Assembly: GCA_964512485.1 (NCBI GenBank)
Contig: CAZEHJ010000001.1
Coordinates: 1-64,000, forward strand
DNA length: 64,000 bases
Reading direction: 5' to 3'
Source of the DNA: CAZEHJ01 sp964512485
GTDB taxonomy: Bacteria > Bacteroidota > Rhodothermia > Rhodothermales > UBA10348
Under the pieces are notes generated by a model. That model was not told where the DNA came from and did not search any database. It worked only from the letters and a program-made list of their open reading frames with translations. Position numbers and translations under genes: made by a program. Of the stretch, positions 41,120-49,225 are shown in pieces; position 1 is the stretch's first letter, and the number at the start of each line of letters is the position of its first letter.

Positions 41120-41141
41120 GTTTGAGGTACGGGCCTCAAAC
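41120..41141. terminator. 8-bp hairpin between convergent genes
   Basis: GTTTGAGG (41120-41127), loop TACGGG, CCTCAAAC (41134-41141). It lies between the stops of the beta-barrel gene (41081) and the small minus-strand gene (41150). A bidirectional terminator without a long U-tract. Confidence 0.6.
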
Positions 41142-41149
41142 AAGCAGCG

Positions 41150-41428
41150 TCAGTCGAGAATGGCCTTCAGGTCGCTGTCAAAAGCGTCCCTATGATCGGC
41201 GTCGAGATCCTTTCTCAAGCCTTTGAAATCTCCGGTCGTCAGATCTCGGTCGATCTGCTCGGTCAACCATTCCGATTCGAAGAATCCCATCATCTTCAAC
41301 CCGTACTTGGATTCAAAGTATGAAACGAGTTGAGTGGCTGAAGAATCTGATGGATCCGCATCATAACCTGCATTCTTAAGAAATGAATGGATTTTCAGGG
41401 ACAGGCTGTCCAATTTTTTTTGGCGCAT
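41150..41428 (-). CDS. Small protein of unknown function
   Basis: A 92-residue soluble, acidic and helical protein with no signal. Features: an N-terminal basic start RQKKLDSLSLKI, then alternating Lys/Asp-rich helices ending LDADHRDAFDSDLKAILD. I recognise no family. It is the third gene of a possible minus-strand unit after the Ser/Thr kinase and the double-ABM protein (65 bp gap). Confidence 0.5.
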   Translation of the reverse strand: MRQKKLDSLSLKIHSFLKNAGYDADPSDSSATQLVSYFESKYGLKMMGFFESEWLTEQIDRDLTTGDFKGLRKDLDADHRDAFDSDLKAILD

Positions 41429-41492
41429 CTTGAAGCTGAGAGGAGTTCAAATCTGTGTCTCACTCCCTGTATCGGACTTTCAGCAACCAATT

Positions 41493-42254
41493 TTAAGAGC
41501 TGGATACGGATTCTCCCGATACAACCTGGTACCCACGTACTGATACATCATCTTCGATCAGAGTCGATTTCTGCTTCGCCGGATCGAGTGTCATTTTCCA
41601 CTGATACATTTCAGACAGATATGGCATCGCGCGGGACATCAGTTCGGAAAACTTTCCGCTCGCCTCATAGGCATGGGCGGCATCTTCATTTTCCCATATT
41701 GTGATCGACAATCCTTCACTTTTACCCTTCATTCCGATCAGATACGCCGCTTTGCAACCAGGGACATTCAACAGCTCCGGCACCAATTCGTCCTTGTAAA
41801 GTGCACTCAAGTCATCAAAAGAGGCCGGAATAACCGTTGCATTCAGGATCCTGATATAGGTGTGATCTTCAATTTTTTCCCCGAGCTCGTCTTCAGCAGT
41901 CCCGGCGGCGACCGGCATAGCTTTGACCACCGGCTCCTCCTTTACAGGCAGATACTCCAGCGTGTTGTCGGAAGAAAGCTGAATCTTCCACTCTGTTGAT
42001 TCAGCTTCGAAGGGTGCATTTTCTGCAATCAGACTGGCATACTGGCCCGAGTCTTCATAGATAAATGCTTTTTCCGCAGTTTCCCAGAGAGTGAAGGAGA
42101 TGAATTCTGTTTCTGACTCAATTCCTCGAATCAGGCGCGCAAACTCACACCCATCGACCGCAAGAAGGGCCGGGGCAACCCTGTGCTCATAGAAACGCTC
42201 AAAAGCTTCGGCAGCGTCCGGTTTAATGCTAAGTTGGACGAATCGCATAAACAT
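41493..42254 (-). CDS. Double ABM-domain (dimeric alpha-beta barrel) protein
   Basis: A 253-residue cytosolic protein made of two antibiotic-biosynthesis-monooxygenase-type domains: residues about 1-92 (MRFVQLSIKPDAAEAFERFY...EFISFTLWETAEKAFIYEDSG) and about 128-222 (YIRILNATVIPASFDDLSALY...LSITIWENEDAAHAYEASG). A linker rich in Glu and Val separates them. Such domains bind haem or small aromatics, or act in stress. A strong Shine-Dalgarno (AGGAGG about 6 bp before the ATG) and only 32 bp from the kinase stop suggest co-transcription with the kinase. Confidence 0.82.
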   Translation of the reverse strand: MFMRFVQLSIKPDAAEAFERFYEHRVAPALLAVDGCEFARLIRGIESETEFISFTLWETAEKAFIYEDSGQYASLIAENAPFEAESTEWKIQLSSDNTLEYLPVKEEPVVKAMPVAAGTAEDELGEKIEDHTYIRILNATVIPASFDDLSALYKDELVPELLNVPGCKAAYLIGMKGKSEGLSITIWENEDAAHAYEASGKFSELMSRAMPYLSEMYQWKMTLDPAKQKSTLIEDDVSVRGYQVVSGESVSSS

Positions 42255-42286
42255 GTCGTTTCCTCCTCTGGTGGGTTCGTGGTTGT

Positions 42287-45200
42287 CTAATTATCGGGTT
42301 CGCGGACCGATTGATCAAGTAGTCGCTCAATTCGGGACCGGGCGTAGCGGACTTTGGGTTGTAGATCTGCGTCTGCTTCTTCCCACAGATCAACAAAATT
42401 GGAATAAGCTTCAATGGCTTGGTCCGTCTGCCCACTTCGGCTGTACAACTCGCCCATGTCCAGCCAGGCCGCCGGGCGAGCATTGCCGACAAATTCAACT
42501 GACTGGCCTGTAGTCCAGTCTTGAAAAATCTCGTATTGCTTCAACGCCTGTTCAACGCTGTCCATTTCGGCGAGATACATGGCTTCAATATTTCGGAAAC
42601 AGTTAAAACATCGATCTTCCAGACGACCCCGCCGTAGTGTTTCCACAGCCTCCATCGGATTGCCTTCTGCTCTCAGGATCTCCGCTCTCGCAACATGCCT
42701 GGAAAAATCTCCACGTTGGATACCTTCGGGCAGCTCGGAAGAGAAGCGATGCATGAGTGATTTAGCTTCGTCAATTTCGCCGAGCCGAGCTTTCACAGAA
42801 GCTACTTGCGTGTACGGTCGGTTGTAGATCGATATGGAATCGAGAGGAACCTCTTCGAGCCCTTTTTCGAGGGCCAAAGCAGCTTGATCCAGTTCACTTT
42901 CATTCAGGATGAAATTCCAGGCGAGTCCAATGAAGTTATTGAGTGCACCTGCTTTGTTTCCCCGCAGAAGCTCGTATTCCGTGGACTGATCGGCGTAGGC
43001 CTGGGCCTGATCCATCCGGCCCGTTAATTCCGAGAAGCGTTGTTTCAGAAACGCCTCGTATTCAAGCCAAATGGGCTGCGTACTGCGCTCGGAAATAGAA
43101 ATCAACTGGTCAGCACCCCGAACATCTCCGCGCAAAATGGCCAGCTGAAATCTCATTGAAGGGGTTGAGGCGTGACCCGGCTGTACTTCCTCAAATTTAT
43201 CGAGCGTTGCCTCGGCTTCGTCGTAACGTTTGAGGGCCGCGAGCGTGTTGAAGTAATTCGAGTAATAAACCCACCGCTGTCCCATTTCGAGCGCTCGTTC
43301 CAGTACGACAATCGCATCCTCGTACCGTCCCATCCGCTGGTAGAAGATCGACACATTATTGAGTGCGGCCGTGTTTCCCGGATCAATTTCCAACAGGCTT
43401 TCATAAGCGGCAACGGCTTTATCCGCGTCTCCAGTAACTACGGAATGATAGTAGGCCACCGTCATGAACCGCTCTCTTTCCGGCAAGCGCTCTCGCAAGT
43501 TATAAGCATTCGTGGAGGCCTCGACCTGAAGGTCGAAGCTGATATTGGCATTTCCGTACACAACAGCCAGTTTGCGATATGCCATCGCAAAGTCAGGATC
43601 TCTTTCAATCGATTGGTTCAGCAATTGAATGGACCGCTGGATATCTCCAGATTCTTCCGCTGCCACCCCTTGGGTGTACAGTCTCAGGGCATCCAGGGAA
43701 GAGGTCGTGACCCTGTCAAGGTCCGCATTTCCACGAATGGACTTGATCGACTCTCCGATGCGCTCGCGCAGGTCTTTCGTGAGTTCATCGACGGCGTCGA
43801 TTACATCGTTGTCTGAACGGGCCGTTTGGCTCAACGCGACGAGCTCCGATCCATCATGGGCAGCCAATAATTTGGCTGACAGGAAATAGCCGGCTCCGAT
43901 CGGGCTGATCTCGCCATGTAGCACGGCCTCGGCTCCTTCTCGGGCCGCTATTTCCATCGCAGTGTTGAGATCAATCGTGTCGTCAGTCGATCGATTCATT
44001 CGACTCAATACAGCCACAATATCCGATGCATCCATGACCTCGACCGTGTTGGACTGGGCGAGAGCAATTCTGAGTAGCTCTGACACGGAGTCAGATAGAC
44101 CAGCTTCGTCGGTGCGATTGTCAAATTCCGCTACAATTATTTTTGCATCGTCAACCAGTGCTCCGGACGCCTGAAGGGAAGCAGTCGGACCAATTCCCAT
44201 ATCCCGCATGAGTGAAAGCGAGATAGCCAGTATCATCAGACCTCCGATGGCAAAGAATCCCCCCCGAACCGCAAGGGTGTAGGACAGCCACGAAAATGGA
44301 CCACCAATATCGCGTCCTTCGGCTTTGCGACGGTCCTGGTTGGCAGCCATGAGCAATGTGGGCAGGCCAAGAAGCATCAGCATCACTCCCAACGGGAAGA
44401 CCCAGTCTGGCAGACCGATGAACCACATAGCTCCGTAGACAATAGCCAATGTAGCCGCGGCAATCGGGGCATAAGCGGTTGCAATCTTTGCCGCGGTTGG
44501 AATGCCGGTTTCATCCACCTCCGGAATCGCTGCTGCAACCGGAACTTGCACGGTCTTTGTGCCCGACGGTGATTTGTACTCATCCAAGCGGGCTGCGATG
44601 TGGGCCGCATCCGAAAACCTCTCCTCGGGATTCTTGGATAGGCACTTCATCACGATGTCAGAAACAGCCTGGGGAATGGATGCATCACGCTCCGTCGGCG
44701 ATGAAGGCGTTTCGTTTACAATTGCATAGACCAGAGCCGCCTCATATCCGCCCTCGAACGGCGTCTGCCCCGTCATCATCTCGTAAAGCAACACACCTGC
44801 AGACCAGACATCTGCGCGCACGTCAACCGATTCTCCCTTCGACTGTTCGGGGCTCATGTAGGCCGCCGTTCCGACGGTTGATCCTGCTTTCGTGAGATCG
44901 GAAGACTCGCTGAGTTTGGCCACACCGAAGTCCAGAATCTTTACTTCACCACGTGAGGTCAACATGATGTTGGCCGGCTTCACATCGCGGTGGACAATTC
45001 CGGCTTCGTGTGCACGCGCAAGACCTCTGGATAACTGGATTCCCGTATCCACCGCTTCAGAAAGCGGAAGGGCGCCCTTATCGAGCCTGTATTTCAGTGT
45101 CTGTCCATCATAAAAGGTCATCACGATGAAGAGTCGCCCCTGTTCGTCTTCATCGATATCGTGGATCGTGCAGATGTTTGCGTGATCCAGCGCTGAGGCT

Positions 45201-45379
45201 GCCTTTGCTTCCTGGACAAACCGTTGCTTGGCAGATTCGTCTGCACTCAGGTGAGGAGGAAGAAATTTCAGGGCGACCGTTCGATCGAGTTTTGTGTCGG
45301 TCGCTTTGTAAACAACGCCCATTCCTCCTGAACCCAGTTGTTCATGGATTTGATACTGTCCGATGGTCTGGCCGGTCAT
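42287..45379 (-). CDS. Membrane Ser/Thr protein kinase with TolB/FlgO-like domain and TPR array
   Basis: A 1030-residue one-component sensor-like kinase. The N-terminal kinase domain (about 8-265) has GSGGMGVVYK, K38, E57, HRDVKPAN (H130-R131-D132) and DFG (150-152). Hydrophobic helices (about 302-320, 326-345, 374-392) follow, then a domain like the FlgO/TolB N-terminal fold (IIVAEFDNRTDEAGL...EAVLHGEISPIG, about 412-545), and at least eight TPRs (about 565-1010). It probably senses through the C-terminal part and phosphorylates cytosolic targets. Co-directional with the double-ABM gene, 32 bp downstream. Confidence 0.9.
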   Translation of the reverse strand: MTGQTIGQYQIHEQLGSGGMGVVYKATDTKLDRTVALKFLPPHLSADESAKQRFVQEAKAASALDHANICTIHDIDEDEQGRLFIVMTFYDGQTLKYRLDKGALPLSEAVDTGIQLSRGLARAHEAGIVHRDVKPANIMLTSRGEVKILDFGVAKLSESSDLTKAGSTVGTAAYMSPEQSKGESVDVRADVWSAGVLLYEMMTGQTPFEGGYEAALVYAIVNETPSSPTERDASIPQAVSDIVMKCLSKNPEERFSDAAHIAARLDEYKSPSGTKTVQVPVAAAIPEVDETGIPTAAKIATAYAPIAAATLAIVYGAMWFIGLPDWVFPLGVMLMLLGLPTLLMAANQDRRKAEGRDIGGPFSWLSYTLAVRGGFFAIGGLMILAISLSLMRDMGIGPTASLQASGALVDDAKIIVAEFDNRTDEAGLSDSVSELLRIALAQSNTVEVMDASDIVAVLSRMNRSTDDTIDLNTAMEIAAREGAEAVLHGEISPIGAGYFLSAKLLAAHDGSELVALSQTARSDNDVIDAVDELTKDLRERIGESIKSIRGNADLDRVTTSSLDALRLYTQGVAAEESGDIQRSIQLLNQSIERDPDFAMAYRKLAVVYGNANISFDLQVEASTNAYNLRERLPERERFMTVAYYHSVVTGDADKAVAAYESLLEIDPGNTAALNNVSIFYQRMGRYEDAIVVLERALEMGQRWVYYSNYFNTLAALKRYDEAEATLDKFEEVQPGHASTPSMRFQLAILRGDVRGADQLISISERSTQPIWLEYEAFLKQRFSELTGRMDQAQAYADQSTEYELLRGNKAGALNNFIGLAWNFILNESELDQAALALEKGLEEVPLDSISIYNRPYTQVASVKARLGEIDEAKSLMHRFSSELPEGIQRGDFSRHVARAEILRAEGNPMEAVETLRRGRLEDRCFNCFRNIEAMYLAEMDSVEQALKQYEIFQDWTTGQSVEFVGNARPAAWLDMGELYSRSGQTDQAIEAYSNFVDLWEEADADLQPKVRYARSRIERLLDQSVREPDN

Positions 45380-45479
45380 TTAGGAGGGTGGGATAGGGGT
45401 CTGGGATGGCGTTCGGAAAGGATACTCGATCACGTGCGGAATCTCAACGGCATCGCCGAATGATTCGGGCATAAAAAAA

Positions 45480-45504
45480 GGGCGCGAATCAAAGATTCGC
45501 GCCC
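45480..45504 (-). terminator. Rho-independent terminator of the STAS gene
   Basis: GGGCGCGAATC (45480-45490), AAA, GATTCGCGCCC (45494-45504): a perfect 11-bp stem. On the minus strand it is followed by seven U residues (A7 at 45473-45479), 21 bp after the STAS stop. A textbook intrinsic terminator. Confidence 0.9.
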
Positions 45505-45525
45505 TCAAAAACTCGTTTGAAGATC

Positions 45526-45870
45526 CTACGTGCGCATGGCAGCAGCGGCTTCTTCTACAGAATCAAAGTCCTCGAATACGGGCCCCAAAAGCCGTGTCAG
45601 AAGAAACAGGTTCTTGATCCTGTCTTTCATTCCGGCCAGTTTCACATCACCATCTACCTTCTTCATCGTCGTAAGTGCGCCGATGAGTGCTCCGATTCCC
45701 GATGAGTCCATGAAATCGGCCCTGGAGAGATCGATTACAATCTTTGTTTTGCCGGCCTCCTTGAGTTCTTCCAGTTTTTCCTTGAACGCAGGTCCTTCGA
45801 TGCTGCCCAGGAATTTTCCTGAAATCTGAAAAACGACAGTCTGGTATTTTTCGCTAGTAGAAAAAGGCAT
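45526..45870 (-). CDS. STAS-domain anti-sigma factor antagonist
   Basis: A 114-residue SpoIIAA/RsbV-like protein. The conserved phospho-acceptor region is DFMDSSGIGALIGAL; the first Ser of the SSG pair is the usual site. In the family a SpoIIE/RsbU phosphatase dephosphorylates it so that it binds an anti-sigma kinase and frees a sigma factor. The RsbU-like phosphatase is just upstream (108 bp). The cognate HATPase kinase and sigma gene are not in the window. Confidence 0.92.
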   Translation of the reverse strand: MPFSTSEKYQTVVFQISGKFLGSIEGPAFKEKLEELKEAGKTKIVIDLSRADFMDSSGIGALIGALTTMKKVDGDVKLAGMKDRIKNLFLLTRLLGPVFEDFDSVEEAAAAMRT

Positions 45871-45896
45871 TTCGGTGATCTATTGATGGTCAGATA

Positions 45897-45916
45897 TTTA
45901 TTGATGGAGCAATAAA
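45897..45916 (-). repeat. Short inverted repeat between the phosphatase and STAS genes
   Basis: TTTATTG (45897-45903), ATGGAG, CAATAAA (45910-45916): a perfect 7-bp stem. It may be a weak terminator or a leader structure of the STAS gene. Confidence 0.35.
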
Positions 45917-45977
45917 CGTTGGCAGACGGACAGTACTTCGCCGGGCAACAATAATCAAGCCCCGCCCACTTTTCGTC

Positions 45978-47273
45978 CTAATTATTGCGCTTGACGACCA
46001 AGATAGTAATGTCGTCGTTCTGAGGAGCAGAGCCAGCGTGTTTTTTCACCGCATCATGGACGCGATCAACGTATTCCTGAGCGGGCACATCGCCGATTTC
46101 CTTCAGAATGGATTCAAGTTCGTCTTCGCCGAACTGATCGTGAGCCTCGTTCATAGCTTCTGTCACGCCATCAGAAAAAACAAAAAGCGTATCGCCAGGC
46201 TCGAAAGTGAACGCTTCCTCCCCGTAGGATTGCGTCCGGATGAAGCCCACTACCAACCCTCCCAGAGTCAGCATCTCCAACGTACCGTCAGCCCGCCGGA
46301 CATAGGGGCGATTGTGGCCCGCATTGGAATATTTGAAAACTCCGGAAACCACGTCCAGAACCCCATAGAACAGCGTCAGAAACGAACCACGACGGATGCT
46401 TTCCGAAAGCAGTTTGTTTGAACGTTCGACAGTTTCGTGTACCGACAGACCGAAAGCTGATTGTCCCCTCAGCGTGGCCTGTGCATTTGACATCAGAAGC
46501 GCAGCCGGCATTCCTTTTCCGGAGACGTCACCGACGCAAAGCCCCCAGTGATAGTCGTCAATTTGGATGTAATCGAAATAGTCACCGCCAACACTTTGAG
46601 CGGGTATGGAGATACCCGCCAGATCGTAGCCGCTGATCTCCGGGGCATCCGAAGGTAGCAGATTTGTCTGGATCTCATAAGCCAGATTCATTTCCTGCTG
46701 AACGGTCGCAAATTTCTTTTCTTCCTCGTAAAGGCGAGCGGTCTCGATGACCTGCGCAGATTGTCCGGCGAGGATGGAGAGGAGGCGTTGATCTTCTGTC
46801 GAAAATTCGCCGCCCCGCTTTTTGTTGAACAGCGTCAGGATACCGATGAGTTTGGAATGCACTTGAAGCGGAACCGACACGAGAGAGCGAATATTGTCAT
46901 TCCAGTTTACTCCCTGAAATCGATCGTCGTTTCGGGGATCGTTTACGACAAGCGGCTTTCGATTGATATACATCCAGCCCAGAAGGTTCTGATCCGGCGA
47001 ATAGGCTTCGCGGTCTCCAGAACTCGCCATCGTCCGAACAAGCGTCTTGGTTGGATCTGAAACATCTTCTCCCACAAGGGTGATCACTCCCTGTTCTGCC
47101 TTAATGGCTTTGATCGAACGTCGGATAATGGTCTTGATCACTTCCTCGGTTCCGCGCGAGGAACTGATTGCAATCGAAAGTTCGTTGAGCACGGACAATT
47201 CGTCAACTGCTCTACGCAATTGCGAATTCTCCCTTTCAAGGGCTTCAAGCCTTACTTGAGATTGATCGGACAT
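45978..47273 (-). CDS. GAF-domain SpoIIE/RsbU-type protein phosphatase
   Basis: A 431-residue PP2C-like serine phosphatase. An N-terminal coiled coil (about 3-35, LEALERENSQLRRAVDELS) is followed by a GAF domain (about 35-185) and the SpoIIE phosphatase (about 222-430) with metal-site residues in GGDYFDYIQID, GDVSGKGMPAALLM, DGVTEAMN and NDDITILVV. It should dephosphorylate the STAS protein encoded directly downstream, in response to a signal bound by GAF. Diverges from the ABC exporter genes. Confidence 0.93.
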   Translation of the reverse strand: MSDQSQVRLEALERENSQLRRAVDELSVLNELSIAISSSRGTEEVIKTIIRRSIKAIKAEQGVITLVGEDVSDPTKTLVRTMASSGDREAYSPDQNLLGWMYINRKPLVVNDPRNDDRFQGVNWNDNIRSLVSVPLQVHSKLIGILTLFNKKRGGEFSTEDQRLLSILAGQSAQVIETARLYEEEKKFATVQQEMNLAYEIQTNLLPSDAPEISGYDLAGISIPAQSVGGDYFDYIQIDDYHWGLCVGDVSGKGMPAALLMSNAQATLRGQSAFGLSVHETVERSNKLLSESIRRGSFLTLFYGVLDVVSGVFKYSNAGHNRPYVRRADGTLEMLTLGGLVVGFIRTQSYGEEAFTFEPGDTLFVFSDGVTEAMNEAHDQFGEDELESILKEIGDVPAQEYVDRVHDAVKKHAGSAPQNDDITILVVKRNN

Positions 47274-47428
47274 GTGGGTGGGGGGTTCGGCTGGCCGAAT
47301 TTATGATGATTGGTTCCTTTTAACAAAGTCACGGAAAGATTAGTGCAAAGTTGCACTTTCCGGATCAGTCCGATTCGATGCGCGTTTCGTCGGTTCGTCC
47401 GATAGCCCACCGCGACCTGCCCTGAACC

Positions 47429-49225
47429 ATGCGCTCTCTGAGGAGACTGAATATTTATTACTGGCGGTACAAGCATCTCTTTGTACCGGGATTGTTTTGC
47501 GCGGTCGCTTCTTCAGCTTTCGCGATCGTAGTCCCCATGGTCGTGCGGCAGGCGATCGACAGTATTCCTCGGTTTGTGGGTACCTATCGCGCATTTCAGG
47601 GGACACCCCTGGAATCAGTCTTGTATGCCGATTTCTTTGCTTCATTGGCGTTATTTGGTGCAATTATTATCGGTTTGAGCATAGGAAGCGGACTTTTTTC
47701 CTTTCTGATGCGACAGACCGTGGTCGTTGCCTCGCGCCATATCGAGTTTGATCTGCGTAACCGGCTGTATGATCAAATGCAGTCACTGTCGCATGATTTC
47801 TACCTGCAGCACGCGACAGGGGATTTGATAACGCGATCGACGAGCGACATTGAGCAGGTTCGGCGCTATATCGGTCCCGCCATCATGTACACGACCCGAG
47901 CTCTCGTGACGATTGTCACCGCTCTCACGGTCATGTTTATTATCTCGCCCAAATTGACGTGGTACACACTGATCCCGATGCCTTTCCTTGGTGTATCGGT
48001 TTTTCTCGTAGCAAGGATGGTGCACTCTCGTAGTGACGAGTTGCAGCGGCAATACTCCCGACTCACGTCCCGTGTTCAGGAAGCACTCTCCGGAATCCGA
48101 GTCCTGAAAGCATACGCGCGCGAAGAAAGTGAAGCCGAGGCTTTTGATCGCGAAAGTTCCGACTACCGGATGCGCAGTCTCAGTCTTGCGATGGTCGAGG
48201 CTGCCTGGCGTCCTGTGTTCGTTACCCTGGTTGGGGCATCCACACTGATTGTGGTTTGGGTTGGTGGCACGCTTTCCATGACAGGAGAGATCACGATTGG
48301 CAACATCGCTGAATACATCATATATGTAGCTCTTATGACCTGGCCGGTGGCGTCCATGGGGTTTGTGATTACGATGGTGCAGCGAGCTGCGGCCTCCATG
48401 ACGCGATTAAACGATATTCTGGACGCCAAACCGAGTATCGTATCCACCAATGGCAGGGAAAATGGCTCGGTGAAAGGAAGCATCGCGTTTCAGAATGTCT
48501 CTTTCAGACACCCCAACAGCGGGGTTCTCGCGCTCGATGAAGTCAGTTTCGAGGTTGCTGCCGGCACGAGTCTGGCCATCGTGGGTCGCACCGGTTCTGG
48601 CAAAACGACTCTCGTCGAAATGATACCACGACTTTTGGATGCAGAACGTGGTGTTGTTCAGATCGACGGAAAAGATGTTCGCGAGTTGCCGCTGGAAAGC
48701 GTGCGATCGAGTATCGGTTACGTACCTCAGGACGTGTTTCTATTCTCCGACACGGTAGCGAACAATATTTCATTTGGACAGATGAACGCCGAAATGGAAG
48801 ATGTGGAGACGGCGGCGTCAGAGGCAGATCTGCTCGAGAATGTTCGTGACTTTAAGGAAGGCTTTGAGACTTTCGTGGGCGAAAGAGGAATCACCCTTTC
48901 AGGAGGACAGAAGCAGCGGACCTCGATTGCTCGCGCCCTGATTCGTGAACCGCAAATTCTGATTCTCGATGATGCTCTCTCCGCTGTGGACGTGAACACC
49001 GAACAGACCATTCTCGGTCATCTTAGAAAGCACTTCGGCAAGAGAACCATTGTGATCGTCAGTCACCGTGTTTCGGCAGTCCAGAATGCGGATCAAATCA
49101 TCGTACTGGATGAAGGCCGTGTAGTTGAACGGGGTGATCATGCAGCTCTTCTTGAAGAAGAGGGCTTCTACGCGTCTCTTTATCACAAGCAGCAGTTGGA
49201 GCAAGAGTTGGAGGCACTGCTGTGA
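47429..49225 (+). CDS. ABC exporter half-transporter with degenerate Walker B
   Basis: A 598-residue type IV exporter subunit. The membrane domain (about 15-310, six helices) precedes an NBD with Walker A VGRTGSGKTT (about 385-394), signature LSGGQKQRTSIARAL (about 490) and Walker B ILILDDALSAVD (about 510), in which the catalytic Glu is Asp. The switch His is in VSHRVSAV. It overlaps the next gene by 4 bp and forms a heterodimer with it. Substrate is unknown (drug or lipid exporter family). Confidence 0.93.
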   Translation: MRSLRRLNIYYWRYKHLFVPGLFCAVASSAFAIVVPMVVRQAIDSIPRFVGTYRAFQGTPLESVLYADFFASLALFGAIIIGLSIGSGLFSFLMRQTVVVASRHIEFDLRNRLYDQMQSLSHDFYLQHATGDLITRSTSDIEQVRRYIGPAIMYTTRALVTIVTALTVMFIISPKLTWYTLIPMPFLGVSVFLVARMVHSRSDELQRQYSRLTSRVQEALSGIRVLKAYAREESEAEAFDRESSDYRMRSLSLAMVEAAWRPVFVTLVGASTLIVVWVGGTLSMTGEITIGNIAEYIIYVALMTWPVASMGFVITMVQRAAASMTRLNDILDAKPSIVSTNGRENGSVKGSIAFQNVSFRHPNSGVLALDEVSFEVAAGTSLAIVGRTGSGKTTLVEMIPRLLDAERGVVQIDGKDVRELPLESVRSSIGYVPQDVFLFSDTVANNISFGQMNAEMEDVETAASEADLLENVRDFKEGFETFVGERGITLSGGQKQRTSIARALIREPQILILDDALSAVDVNTEQTILGHLRKHFGKRTIVIVSHRVSAVQNADQIIVLDEGRVVERGDHAALLEEEGFYASLYHKQQLEQELEALL

